Part shown: positions 45,729-56,780 of the stretch, piece by piece
How the letters are laid out: each line of letters begins with the position of its first letter
Numbering within the stretch: the stretch's first letter is position 1
Assembly (NCBI GenBank): GCA_030848705.1
Contig: CM061243.1
Location: 116,150,674 to 116,214,673 of the forward strand
Direction: 5' to 3'
Length of the DNA stretch: 64,000 nt
Source of the DNA: Heracleum sosnowskyi
Taxonomy: Eukaryota; Streptophyta; Magnoliopsida; Apiales; Apiaceae
Program-made: the position numbers and the translations under genes
Notes under the pieces: model-generated
The model's input: the letters and a program-made list of their open reading frames with translations, nothing else
What the model was told of the DNA's origin: nothing
The model's database searches: none

Positions 45729-48700
45729 CTTCTCGCGTATGCAGCCTGCTTTAGTTCGATGTATCCGTTCCCCTGTTCAACTTCTAGTCCGAGATAGTAA
45801 GTGAGTTTACCTAAGTCAGACATGTCAAATTCCCGGGCCATTTGCTCCTTGAAGGCGACTATATGCGGCACACTAGTTCCTGTAATTAGCAAATCGTCTA
45901 CGTAAACACCAATCACCAATGACTCATCTCCATCCCTTCTAGTATACACGGCATGCTCGAATGGACACTTGGTGAAACCCAATCTGTGGAGACATTTATT
46001 CAGCTGCGTATACCAGGCCCTGGGTGCCTGACGCAAGCCATAGAGAGCTTTCAAAAGTTTATACACCTTCGATTCTTGGCCACGCTTTACATACCCTTTT
46101 GGCTGGGACACATACACAATTTCCTGCAATTCACCATTAAGAAAAGCAGATTTTACATCAAGATGGTGTACCTCCCAAGAATTCTTAGCAGCCAAGGCCA
46201 GGAGCAAACGGACAGTTTCCAGCCTCGTCACTGGTGCAAATACTTCTTCATAATCGATTCCCTGCTTTTGAATGTACCCCTTCGCAACTAATCGGGCTTT
46301 GTGCTTAACAATCTCGCCATTGCTGTCTGTCTTAATTTTGAAAACCCATTTGAGATCGATAGGCTTATGTCCTTTTGGCAAGTCCGTTAAAACCCAGGTG
46401 TTATTCTTCTCTATTGCGTCGAGCTCGGTTTGCATAGCAACTTTCCACACCTTACTTTTGACGACCTGCTCATAGACAACAGGTTCATTGATATCCAGCA
46501 GTAACAGCTCCTCTGCCAGTTCTATACGTTCTGTCTCATCATACACATCATCAAGATCTCTCAGTCTTCGCGGACCACTACTGTCACTGCTACCTGACTG
46601 AGATGAGTCGTTGCCTGTACTCGTATCTGTCCCAGTTGCTGAACTCGCAGTGATGTGAGCACTTGAATGCTGTGTTGCAGCTGAATGTTGCCTGCTTGAC
46701 TGTGGTGTAGTGAGTGCACTATCCTCATTAGAATCTCCTGTCTGCTCAGACTCCACCTGTTCGGACTCTTCTTCTTCGTGTTCATCATGTGCAAGTCCCA
46801 CAACGCTGAAGCTTCTGGACCCAATGCTGTGTGTTTCTGTATTATTAATCCAAGGCCAGCTTTTGCCTTCTTCGAAGCACACGTCACGACTAATATGTAT
46901 TCTGCCCGTGAGTGGATCATAAAGCCTGAAAGCTTTAGTACCTGGTTCTCGTCCGAAATGCACTACTTTCTTGCTCCTGTCGTCTAGTTTCTTGGTATGA
47001 ACAGAAGGGATTTTCATATATGCAACACACCCAAATACACGTAAATAATCAACATAAGGTTTCTTACCGAACCATGCTTCGTACGGTGTGATGTCAGAAA
47101 GCTTTCTTGTAGGTAATTTGTTCAATATATAGACTGCATGCCTGATAGCTTCACCCCACAGTTCATTAGGGACTTGTCGTTCCTTCAACATACTTCTGCC
47201 CATTGCAACAACCGTCCTATTCCGGCGTTCGACCACCCCATTCTGCTGTGGCGAATAAGGTGCGGTGAAGTGCCTTAATATGCCATTATCCTCACAGAAT
47301 TTGTTGAATTCATTTGAACAGAATTCACCGCCTCGGTCGGTGCGAAACACACGTATTCCAGTAGGTGCTCCATTCTCGACTAACTTTTTAAATCGGATAA
47401 AACTTGACAGTGCTTCATCTTTGCTTGCGAGCATATACACCCACATCATCCTTGTATAATCATCAACCAACAACATAAAGAATTTGTTCCCAGCAGGTGT
47501 TGAAGGTGATATAGGTCCACAAAGATCACCATGTATTAATTCTAGAGCAGCTTTAGCAGTAAAAGTAGAATGAGAAGGGAAAGGCTTACGGGGTTGTTTA
47601 GACATGATGCACCCGCTGCATAATTCCTTTGGCTGCACCAGGTTTGGCAGGCCATGAGCCATCTGCTTCTTCGACATCATCTGCATTGCTGGGAAATTAA
47701 CGTGGCCAAATCTAATGTGCCAAAGCCGAGTGTCTTCCTCTGTCTTCGTTAACAGACAAGCGCCTGGAGCTCTCTTTATGCACAGCTTATACAGTCTGTT
47801 CGACCCCCTCTGTACTTTTATCAACAGTTTTCCGTTAGCTGCATACACCCAAAGCATGTCTTTGTCGAGTATGACTTTATTTCCCTCCTCCGACAGCTGC
47901 CCCAAACTGATTATATTACTCCGGAGTGTGGGAATGTAATACACTTCCTTTAATTCACGTGCTTCACCATTTTTACAAATCATATCTATAGAGCCCTTTC
48001 CGTGGATATGCACGAGAGACCCATCCCCAAACTTGACTTGACCTGTGATACTCTCATCTAAATGCTTGAATTTCTCACGACGCCCAGTCATGTGATTACT
48101 GGCGCCGTTATCCAAATACCACGTGTCGTCTTTGTCTGCGTCGGTGTTGTTCTCTATTTCTGCAACCAATAAAGCAGGTTCTTCATCATTAATCATGGCT
48201 AAGTTCGCCTCAGCCCTGTGTTCCCTGTCTTTCTTCGGTTTTCGGCATTCTGCTGCGAAGTGTCCAAGGTTGTGACAATTAAAACATTTTACTCTACTCC
48301 TGTCGCGAACCATACGCCCATTCCTGACGCGATAATCTCCGTTGCCACCTTTCTGTGTTCGCTTTAACCATTCTTCCCTTGTGAGTAGTAACTTAACCTC
48401 GTTACCCTCACGCTTCGTCCACTCTTCTTCAGTCAGCAAGAGCTGTTCATTCTTAGCTTCCAACTGTCCACGTGTCCTCTCCTCATGTGCCTTGAGGGAT
48501 CCCACAATCTCTTCTAATGACATTGTCTCCAAATCTCCGAATTGCTCAATAGCTGATGCGATTTGGAGAAATCTTGTGGGTACGACTCGCAAGAGTTTCT
48601 TGATGACATACGTCTCCTCTACTTTCTCTCCTAAAGCTCGGATATTAGTGACCAAGCTATTCATCTTCATACAGAAATCGTCTAGCTGCTCCGTTTCTTT

Positions 48701-49048
48701 CATGGTGAGAGTTTCAAGTTCGGTCTTTAGTGTCTGTGCTTTCGCCTTCCTTACCTTATCAGCCCCTAAGTGCATCGTTTTTATTGCCTCCCATGCGCCC
48801 TTCGACGTTGTTTTCTCAGCAATGGACAGCATCAATTCCTCACCTATTCCCTGATATATGATGGCCAAAGCGCGCTTATCGATCTTGTCTTCCACCGCGA
48901 CCTTAGGATCCTTTTGCTCGACAGCTTCCCAAACACCGTGAGCTTGCATAAAGACACGCATTTTCATAGCCCATGCTGTATAGTTGACCTTCGTTAGCAT
49001 TGGATAGCTTAGGCCGAAAGAGCTTTCCTTCCCCTTGCTGGCTTCCAT
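45707..49048 (-). pseudogene. Copia2 gag-pol polyprotein, frameshifted near its end
   Basis: The frame starts at the ATG after the primer site (MEASKGKESSFG) and runs 1113 codons. Domains in order: gag (about 1-230); CCHC knuckle CFNCHNLGHFAAEC (255-268); aspartic protease DNGAS (314-318); GAG-pre-integrase His/Cys site (H444, H449, C477, C480); integrase with D508, D571 and E607, giving the DD35E spacing; reverse transcriptase with LDVKSAFLNGEL and YVDDLL. Loss of one T near 45731 (CTTCTCGCG here, CTTCTTCGCG at 25770) shifts the frame and ends it with ARRCWKKPG. Everything up to the RT is otherwise intact. Confidence 0.93.
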
Positions 49049-49081
49049 GGCTGGTTAACAGTGTAGCAGGTGTGTGAACAA

Positions 49082-49095
49082 GCTCTGATACCAGA
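49082..49095 (-). other. Copia2 primer-binding site
   Basis: TCTGGTATCAGAGC on the minus strand, directly next to the 5' LTR. It is complementary to the 3' end of plant initiator tRNA-Met, as in most copia elements. Confidence 0.88.
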
Positions 49096-49401
49096 TGTTA
49101 AACTAAAACCAATATAATGTCTGAAACAAACGGACTTGCTTTTATTAATTCCTGAATGGTTTACAAACTGAGAGAGATGTTTTGAAATGCTAACACAAAC
49201 TGAATACTTAAACAAATTCTGCACTACGTTAGTAGCTAAAAACCAGGGATGTGCATCTGGTTTTTCTCCACTCTTTATTCACCAGACTCCAACTAAAACT
49301 CCAACGCTGTGGACCTATTCTTATTCCTACATTTTCTCCACAGTAAAGACTAGAAAACAAATAAAACAAATAAGCCCATTTAGATTAAGCCCAACAAATT
49401 C

Positions 49402-51831
49402 TTCATGCATTTCTTTGTAATTCTTTCATAGTTGTTAATTAGGTTTATATTAACTATCATTGCGCATAGTCTAACCAGATAGAGGACATGCTTTTCTATT
49501 TTCTAATTATATAATTGGTGACATGGTAATTTTTATAAGCTTCCTGTTATCAACATTCATGTTGATATGTGTTGTTTGTTTCTATTCGTTTCTTGCGATT
49601 TACATCGCTTCATATATGCATGAGGCATTGGTTTGAGTTTTTATTAGACCATTATTTTATATTACCAATTGTTGGCTTGTTGACTTACTTGTTAGTTCTT
49701 ATCTTCTTTTTTTGCGGGCTAATATCTCATTTGATAATTGTTTATTAGTTAATTGATTTTGCCCTGGTTTGGTTTTTTTTTTGCCATTTATTTTTTTTAT
49801 CCAGAGGTGTTGGTACTTTTTTTTTTGGTGGATACCCGTGTTGTGTTTTTCTGAGTTCAATTGTATATTCGCATATTGTTCATGTGTGGGTGTATTGTGA
49901 TAATATTATATTTTTGCTGCGTTTTATTTTTTAATTGCTAATTGGTTATTAGATCTTGCATTTTGGTGCTGGTTTGGGTTTGACATTACATCTTCTTTTT
50001 GTGCATAGCACGCTTCTGACAATATTTAGTTATTATTGTGTATGCCTAGTTGTGTGTGCAACTTGATGTTTGTTTATATAATATATTTTTTTTCTATCAT
50101 TTTATTATGGTCAATATATTGACTATCTGTGAATTAGAAATTATCGTTGAAAAAGACGATATCATATTAGAGAAAATTTCTTGTAGTGCTCGGAATAAAT
50201 AGCAAGTGAAACACCATTTTGTTGGTGTAGTCCAATGATATTGGTGATCAAGAAAATAGATGGTTGGTGGATTGACTCTAGTGCGACGTGCACCATTACA
50301 AAGACTAAGAACGATTTAATTGAGTTCGTAGAACACAAGAAATGGAAGCGAATAATTTTATATGAGAAATGGTACCAGCCTAGATGTGGTAGGAATTGGT
50401 ACATGTAGATTGGATCTTGGGAATAATATAATGATTCTTACGGATATTTTATTTGTTCCCGGAATAAGGCATAATATTATTTCAGTCCTTGCTTTGACTA
50501 AAAATGATCTTGAAGTGCGGTTTTGTGATAATAAATTTTTAATAAAAAAGGATAATGAAATGGTTTTCGTGGGCATGTATGAGCCTGAAATGATTTTTGA
50601 TTGTAACCCAAGATCCAGAAGGATGAAGTTAATTTGAATGTTGATAATGAGTCATTGAATATGGTTGGAATAGAAGAGATCGAGAAATTCACCAAAGTGA
50701 AAGAATAACTATTATGTATATAACGGTGAAATATCAGATTTATTTGTTGACATGGGTGTAAAAATCAAATTGGATCCATAATTTATCTAAGTGATGAAAT
50801 TGCAAGAAATTAGCTCACGGATGGAAGTCGTAAAAAATGCAATTGAGTTTCTAGTATAGAAACGAATGTGGGAATTTTGTGTCCTTAAACATAGAAAATT
50901 CACAGATTGTAAATGAACTTTGGCAAGAAAATATAAGACTAATGGGTCTATTTTTACTTTTGAGATTTTCCTGGTTGAAAAAGAATAATTTATCGAGAGG
51001 GAATTAGACAATTTTGTCTGTATTTTGAAAAGTGGGAGTTAGTTTAGAAAAATATTGTATATCTTAATGGTTTGTCGTAAATTTAAAACTAAGTTGGAAC
51101 TTAGTAGAAAATTTGAGATTGAATACATGGTTGAAATTAATATTTGTTAAGGAAATCTGAATTAAGGGGTAAGAATACTAGAATGTTGAGTTTGAATTCT
51201 GAGAGGTATTATAAATTGTTTTTTGAGTTAAAATTGCTTAATCGTTTTAGGATGCAAAATCGCAGTCCGGTGCCAACCCGATTATTAATGGGAACCGATT
51301 AATGCAGAAAAAGAACCATTGAATGTATTATGTGCAAGTAGTCAGAAGTTCGATGCATTTTATGTTATGTAATCGATTGACTTGACTTGACATTTTTAGT
51401 TAGTTTTGTAAGTGGATTGTGAAACAATTTTGCTGATGATCATATACTTAAAGAGTATGTTGTATAAGAAATTGGTGAATAGAATTATTGTTTAATACAT
51501 TATGGGTATCAAAGGTGATATTGGTAATAAGAGTTCAACTTAGGAACACCTATTTGATTTTGGTGTCGTTGAAGTGGGGAAGGTAAGAAACATAAAAGTG
51601 TTGCAAGAAATGAAAGCAGACAATGTGATATTCAGTTTTATGAGTGATATAATTGTAGTTCTTTCGATGAAAGAAATTTCTACAGAAATATTTATGAAAC
51701 ATGTTGGTTTATATACGAAACTTTGAAATATTAAATCGAGTGATATAGTGAATGTAGTTCTAACGAAAAGTGGGAGCACATGTAAACTTGTTAAAAGTGA
51801 GAGTTATTTGGCAAAGAAGCCAAGTGGGAGA
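49402..51831 (+). other. Internal region of element Z, mostly non-coding
   Basis: AT-rich, with T-rich stretches to about 50160 and no open frame of note. A decayed protease region follows (50265-50637), then about 1.2 kb of stop-ridden sequence to the purine tract. I see no gag knuckle, integrase or RT motif. Confidence 0.6.
50265..50637 (+). pseudogene. Decayed copia protease region in element Z
   Basis: WWIDSSATCTITKTKNDL matches the copia aspartic protease signature, with Ser in place of the Gly of DSGAT. After a frame break near 50365 it continues with NGTSLDVVGIGTCRLDLGNN, then ILFVPGIRHNIISVLALTKND, the usual sequence between protease and GAG-pre-integrase. It is a fossil; the catalytic triplet and frame are lost. 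Confidence 0.75.
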
Positions 51832-52146
51832 TGTTAGTTTTTGGCTTGCTATGCCAAACACTTCCTAGAAAATAAAATATAGATATTGAATACATTGTAA
51901 TGTATTTACGAGTTACAAATAAGAGAACTGATTAATAATGACATTGATTAGAAATTTAATAGGCAGTAATTATTTGGGGTGGAGAGAATGTATGGCATTG
52001 CCTACAAATTGTGGAATACTCCATTAGAATAAGCAGTCAAAAAAAAAACTAGAAGAAAAGAGTACTTGATCAATACATGATCCGGACCCCAAATTAACAT
52101 TCTTTTTCATACACATTTATGTTATTAATATTATTATAATACTACA
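51832..52146 (+). repeat. 3' LTR of element Z
   Basis: TGTTAGTTTTTGGC...ACTACA, 315 bp. It is shorter than the 5' LTR (350 bp) mainly because about 30 bp around TATGTAAATATTATTGTG is absent. With several substitutions, it shows that Z is much older than Copia2. Confidence 0.85.
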
Positions 52147-52326
52147 TTGTGATTGCTTGTACAATATATTGGATAATAAAATTATTTGATATAAAATATT
52201 GTATAAATTAATAAATATTAATTAATCGATAAAAATAAATATTCATTAATAGATAAATTAATAACCTCCCTAAAATAATAATATTTTTGGTAGCAAAGAT
52301 TATTAATTTATAGAGATTTTACTATA

Positions 52327-53572
52327 GTCAAGTAAATAAACCAAATGTTGTGAGAACAAATTATTGTTGGAGTTAAAAAGAATTTAAAAAAAAATGCACA
52401 TATTCAACTTGATCAAATATGAAACTAACAATTATACTCAAAATATACTCTGAATTAGGACGAGAATGATACATAGAGTTTTGAGGGGGGTAGAGGCCGG
52501 TAAAAGGTAGATTAAATAACTAATTCACGGTATAATATAGATTGATATTAGTATCTTGATTTAAGATTATAATCAGGTTTTGTGGTGACCTCATTGTGAT
52601 TGGTAATAGTATATATATATATATATGCCATTTCTCCATGAAAAAAACTCTTATATAAAGAACAATAAACAACACCATAGAATCTTACATAAATTGCATG
52701 TTGATTCTAATTTTCTCACCAAAAAAGGTTTTTTACGAATAAATATAGAATCTAACAAAAAATTAGAATCAAATAAAACATGATTATATATACAATATTA
52801 TATACTGGATAAATATACAAGATTATATATTACATGTAAAGCAGCAGAATTAACGAACACCAGTTTTAAAAAAAAAAGCAGCAGAATCTGCTGCCCAAGA
52901 AATGCACAAATTTTCTGTAATTTTTCACTAGTTTCCATATATCAAGAAGGATGATTACATTAAAATAATAATGGATATAATAGTTATTTTTTCTACTAAT
53001 CCTAAAATAATATACATCAATAATGTTGAACTAAAAATACAATAATTTTTCATTCCTTTTGAAACACATAGTTAAAAATCAAACACTATAAAAATTACTC
53101 TACCCCAATAATATCCAAATGTGAAAAAATTAAAAAAAAAATTAACTTAGTGTGTGTATAATTATAATTACTTGTGTTATTTCGCTTTTAAGTTACCGAA
53201 AATGAACTCATCGGAGGTCGTAGAGGCCGGAAGTGGTGAAGATAAACTCGTCGGAATTAATTGGGATGAACTCGCCAAATGTTAACAATGTAATTATAGG
53301 ATGAGCTAATATAAAGGATGTATATATATTGTTTGAAATGTGTGAAACATGTGTTAGTATTTATGTACATAAATCGATATGTATGTTTGTTAAAGAAGAA
53401 GAATGGAGTAGGAGTATAGAAGAATGTTTTTGAGAGAATATGAATGGATGAAAAATATAAAAGAGAAAAAGATGAATGTAATTGAATTAATGGTTAGAAT
53501 GAAATCTTTTAGGAAAGAAATGAATGGTCTAGATTGAATGTAAAAGAGCAATCCATGTGCTTGTTTTTCAGT
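52327..53572. other. AT-rich intergenic sequence
   Basis: No gene recognised. A (TA)n microsatellite lies near 52608-52626. A 28-codon frame at 53202 (MNSSEVVEAGSGEDKLVG...) is the only non-trivial short frame, and I do not support it as a gene. Poly-A/T tracts are common. Confidence 0.4.
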
Positions 53573-54461
53573 CACTACAAGCGTGACACGTGGCATGAAT
53601 AAATTGGCTTATTCTGAATTTTACTAAATTAAACCAAATTTGGTCGAAAACAGAACACGGGTAAATTCGACTGATATCGGTTGAATTTAACTAAATTCGA
53701 CCGAAACTTAAGTTGGTGGAATTTAGCTAAATTCGACCGATATGAGTCGAGCTAAAACTTAAATTCAACCAACTAGGGTTTGTGGTGGAATTTAGTGTAA
53801 GTGACATATATATTTGTTAAAATGTTTAAGATATTAATATTTAAATTAATTATTTTTTTGCACAAACTATATTTTTTGATAATCTTCACATCCGTACGGT
53901 TGGATTAATCAAAATAATTTTTAAATAAAATAAAACTCTAACCCTAGCCCAACCCCTAAATATAAACCCTAAACCCCCATATTTTACTCAACTATGGCGA
54001 TGAACAGAGCTGTGAAGATTTTGTTTTCTACCGACTATTATTTATTCAAATTTATTTTATTGAATGTAGTGTGTCGTCAAAATACTTTCATATTTTTTTT
54101 GTATTTTTAACAACAATTAGATATTTTATTTAATTTTTCGAAAAATATCAAAAAATGAAAGTTCAACATTTTCTAATCATATAAAAAAAATTTGTAAAAT
54201 TTTTGTACTAACTAAATTTTTACATGTAGTGAATGGTATCCTTGTATTTTTATTTATTTTTCATGATGTGCACAAACATTTATAAAAAATTTGAAAAAAA
54301 TAAATTCAACCGAATTCGGTCACATTTATTAAATTCGACCATTTTTATTTTCGACCAGAAACGGTCGAATTTAGCCGCAGTCCATAAATTCGACCACAAA
54401 TGGTTGAATTTAGCCGCGGTCGAATTTGGGAGGTCGAAATTGCCCATAATTTCTTGTAGTG
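53573..54461. mobile_element. CACTA-type non-autonomous element, right end clear, left end uncertain
   Basis: The right end ATAATTTCTTGTAGTG (to 54461) is the common CACTACAAGAAAT terminal repeat. AATTCGACCG / CGGTCGAATT motifs recur at 53645-53750 and 54300-54440 in opposite orientation, as subterminal repeats should. CACTACAAG occurs at 53573, but the following bases do not pair with the right end and the flanks (AGT, TAT) do not match. The true left border is therefore unsure. Confidence 0.5.
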
Positions 54462-54779
54462 TATGTATTATGTGTATTTTTATAATGATGGGTCAAGGGA
54501 CTCTGTATAAGAGAGTATGATGTAGAGTGCTATATTATATACTAGGTTATGTAGAATACAATTTATGTTTTTAAAAAATTCATGAGTTGAAACAAGTTAT
54601 TGTTTAGCATATAAGTACATAAATATCACATATTTGAAATTTTACAAATTACATTTTATGTTGAAGCAAAAATAATATACTAACTGTTCATTAAACAAAA
54701 TTTACAGCTAATATTTTTTTGAAGTCCTAATTCAATATAAAATTTTATTGTGTACATGATCCATTATTGAATTTATGTA
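54462..54779. other. AT-rich intergenic sequence upstream of the Stowaway-like MITE
   Basis: No gene or repeat recognised. Confidence 0.4.
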
Positions 54780-55072
54780 TTCCCTCTGTTTCAATATACA
54801 TGTCCCCTTTTGAAAAAAAAATTTGTTTCAAATTAGTTATCCACTTATTGTATTTCCAAGACTAAATTTAAACCCCATACAATTCTTTAGTCTTTAATTT
54901 ATATTTCCAAAATTTATATTTCCAAGACTAACTCTACACCATAAACACTTATACAATCAATGTAGTCAATGCAATAAATATAAATATAGATTTAATTTTG
55001 TTATCAATGTTATGATTTCTTAATATCCGTAATTTTTTTTAAAAATGGACAAATATTTTGAAACCGAGGGAG
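54780..55072. mobile_element. Stowaway-like MITE, 293 bp
   Basis: Left end TTCCCTCTGTTTCAATATAC; right end, inverted, CTCCCTCGGTTTCAAAATAT; both continue to GTCC. TA duplicates flank it (54778-54779 and 55073-55074). These are the marks of Tc1/mariner-related Stowaway MITEs. It lies about 400 bp upstream of the F-box ATG. Confidence 0.8.
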
Positions 55073-55256
55073 TAATAAATTAAAAATTAAAATGTACTTC
55101 ATAATAAATATATTCTTACACTAATAGACTTAATAATAAGTGAAATATAAAATAAAATGATCAGGTTAATGTGGACTTTGAATTTTATTTTTAGAAATAC
55201 TCGGGAGTTAGGGTTGTAACGTCTATTGGTGTTTTACTTCTAGGTATAAGAGTTTA

Positions 55257-55402
55257 GCCGCGCCGCGCCGCGCCGTGAAAAAGGGGGTTCATATATATAC
55301 AACACCCTGATCTTGATTGAGTTGATTAAGTCTGGTATATGCTTTCCTGGTTCTTGGGTTTAACCAACAAAGCTTCTCATTTCAATTTTGCAGAAACCCT
55401 AA
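55257..55402 (+). promoter_or_regulatory. Putative promoter and leader of the F-box gene
   Basis: A pure GC tract GCCGCGCCGCGCCGCGCCG (55257-55275) stands out in AT-rich flanks. TATATATA at 55292-55299 is a plausible TATA box about 175 bp before the ATG. AAACCCTAA (telo-box) at 55394-55402 and AAACCCTAG at about 55416 lie in the expected 5' leader. TTTTGCAG at 55386-55393 could be a splice acceptor of a leader intron, but no good donor is evident. All by inspection. Confidence 0.45.
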
Positions 55403-55471
55403 AATAAATTCAGACAAACCCTAGGTTGACGACAAATCTATCTTTCTGAAACTCAATTCTTGACCGAACTA

Positions 55472-56716
55472 ATGGAAATGAAAGCCACGGCCTTCTCCTC
55501 AGTTGATAAAAGTGAAGATCAAGAATCTATGGCCGTTGTTCCGGTGAGATCCGTGCGGAGGCGCAATGTTTCAGATCCATCATCAGAAGTGCTGGAAACA
55601 ACCGATCTCCTTCAACAAATCCTTGCCAAGCTTCCAGCCAAGATGGTCTTTGGATTTACATTGGTCTCAAGATACTGGAATGAAGTTATTATTGATCCAA
55701 AGCTTGTATGTCACTTGAAGGTTCCTCGAAATCCAACAGCAGTTTTTGTAAGAAGATCGGTAATGCACAATGATAATGTCAAATTCACACATATTCCACT
55801 TGAGGGGGTCGCTGGAGGTGGTGGTGCAAGGATTAGGAGTAGCACTGTAAGTCTTAATTTGTTGGAAAATGAAAACTTTACCAACGTCCCTTTTGTGATC
55901 GGACATTCAGGCAACGGCCTTATGATTTGTTCTTCATGTGAACCCAGATGTTACTTCTTGTATAATCCCACCACCAAGAAGCGTGTAAGAATTCCTGAGC
56001 TTAAAACTTCAGTGGTCATATCGATGCACATATCTTTTCAAGCCACTGGAAGACATAAAATCGTCGCTGTGTATAGTAATAGTGACAAATTACAACTCCA
56101 TGTCCTGGAGCCTAATAAAAGCATACCGCATTGGAGAAATACGGGGGTGGATTTTCCGGTCTTAGGCCTGGATGTGGTTAATTATGGGTATGGGGTTGAT
56201 ATAGATGGTGTAATATATTGGCCTTGCTATAAGTCCAGCGGTCTCATGCTTTTCAACGTAAGGGAAGAGACCCTCCAGTGGCTGCCTGAGGTACCGCAAC
56301 CATATAATAAATTTTCTGGAATAACTTATTTCGGGGAGTGCAAAGGTAATTTGCGTATGGTTGTAAATTCTAGTATGAGAGGGCCAACGTTCGACATGCT
56401 GGAGCAAAAGCCTGATCACTCCATGTGGTTCATTAAGTACCACATTGACCTTACACCGAGAGTGAGAAGAACTAATAGGCTCCCAATACTCGTACTAGCT
56501 GTACTTCCGGGAGAAGATCAAGAGGAGGATGATTCTTATTTAATCATTCACATTCTTACTGAGGTTGTATCATACAACTTTAAAGACGCGAGCATGAGAA
56601 AACTGTGTGATTTATGTTTTCGACCCACTGAATATCTTTATTTGAGAAGTGAACCATGGAATTACGTGCATTCGTACTTACAGAACCCAACTTATCCAAG
56701 ATTGACGGCATCATAG
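55472..56716 (+). CDS. F-box protein (F-box-associated type)
   Basis: Single uninterrupted frame of 414 codons from the ATG at 55472 to TAG at 56714-56716. The frame is open a few codons further upstream, but only from a TTG, so the ATG (MEMKATAFSS) is preferred. Residues about 40-82 form an F-box (ETTDLLQQILAKLPAKMVFG, then LVSRYWNEVIIDPKLVCHL), which in the family binds SKP1 in SCF ubiquitin ligases. The rest resembles the C-terminal substrate-binding region of plant F-box-associated proteins, with FLYNPTTKKRVRIPE at about 163-177 and VIYWPCY near 244. About 400 residues is the usual size. No target can be predicted. It has no introns and no frame damage, and is the one credible host gene here; expression is not shown by the sequence. 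Confidence 0.88.
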   Translation: MEMKATAFSSVDKSEDQESMAVVPVRSVRRRNVSDPSSEVLETTDLLQQILAKLPAKMVFGFTLVSRYWNEVIIDPKLVCHLKVPRNPTAVFVRRSVMHNDNVKFTHIPLEGVAGGGGARIRSSTVSLNLLENENFTNVPFVIGHSGNGLMICSSCEPRCYFLYNPTTKKRVRIPELKTSVVISMHISFQATGRHKIVAVYSNSDKLQLHVLEPNKSIPHWRNTGVDFPVLGLDVVNYGYGVDIDGVIYWPCYKSSGLMLFNVREETLQWLPEVPQPYNKFSGITYFGECKGNLRMVVNSSMRGPTFDMLEQKPDHSMWFIKYHIDLTPRVRRTNRLPILVLAVLPGEDQEEDDSYLIIHILTEVVSYNFKDASMRKLCDLCFRPTEYLYLRSEPWNYVHSYLQNPTYPRLTAS

Positions 56717-56774
56717 GTACTGGTCTGAATTTTCTTGTGGTCAATTTTATGATCCAGATGTTGGGAGATGATTG

Positions 56775-56780
56775 AATAAA
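56775..56780 (+). terminator. Possible polyadenylation signal of the F-box gene
   Basis: AATAAA about 60 bp after the stop codon, in TTGAATAAAATTGTAACC. Confidence 0.5.

Larger units (their letters stand above)
26877..46835. repeat. Unit 2 of the tandem segmental duplication
   Basis: Collinear with unit 1. Matching landmarks are the solo LTRs (6756/29525), the Copia1 reverse transcriptase frames (14252/34006), the KUP exon (19292/39251) and the third CACTA (21372/41331). The two 471-residue Copia1 RT frames differ at only four residues, and the KUP frames at one of 140. Unit 2 lacks the 3.75-kb CACTA. It gains a ~0.7-kb Copia2 fragment (33007-33685) and a 205-bp tandem copy in Copia1. Confidence 0.9.
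44636..49396 (-). mobile_element. Copia2: full-length Ty1/copia element, 4761 bp
   Basis: Complete and bordered by the target duplication AATTC (44631-44635 and 49397-49401). LTRs are 44636-44936 and 49096-49396, 301 bp each. By eye they differ at one position (AAAACCC/AAAAACC near 44780), so the insertion is young. The primer site reads TCTGGTATCAGAGC on the minus strand (49082-49095), and the purine tract AAGGGGGAG precedes the 3' LTR. Two one-base deletions in pol make it inactive. Confidence 0.95.
43905..52146 (+). mobile_element. Element Z: old copia-type LTR element, interrupted by Copia2
   Basis: 5' LTR 43905-44254, primer site TGGCATCAGAGC 44256-44267, leader to 44635, then the Copia2 insertion, an internal region 49402-51831, and the 3' LTR 51832-52146 preceded by a purine tract (CAAGTGGGAGA). 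TTGTG stands on both sides (43900-43904 and 52147-52151). Without Copia2 the element is about 3.5 kb. It has no reverse transcriptase or integrase, so it is a deletion derivative that would need another copia element to move. Confidence 0.85.
43377..52324 (+). mobile_element. pogo/Emigrant-like MITE, complete, split by element Z
   Basis: Left end TA-CAGTAAAATCTCGATAATTA (43377). Right end, read inward on the other strand, TA-TAGTAAAATCTCTATAAATTA (52324). TA target duplicates lie at 43375-43376 and 52325-52326. Element Z with one copy of its TTGTG duplication separates the left 528 bp from the right 173 bp. Both halves are AT-rich and non-coding. This is the outermost layer of the nest. Confidence 0.75.

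Noticed and set aside
48342..48854. 170-codon plus-strand frame antisense to Copia2 gag
   Set aside because: Shadow of the gag coding region on the other strand.
53202..53288. 28-codon frame beginning MNSSEVVEAG
   Set aside because: Too short, no leader or homologue that I know; kept only as a note.
53573..53580. CACTACAAG as the left end of the CACTA ending at 54461
   Set aside because: The bases after it do not pair with the right end and the flanks (AGT and TAT) do not match; the left border stays open.
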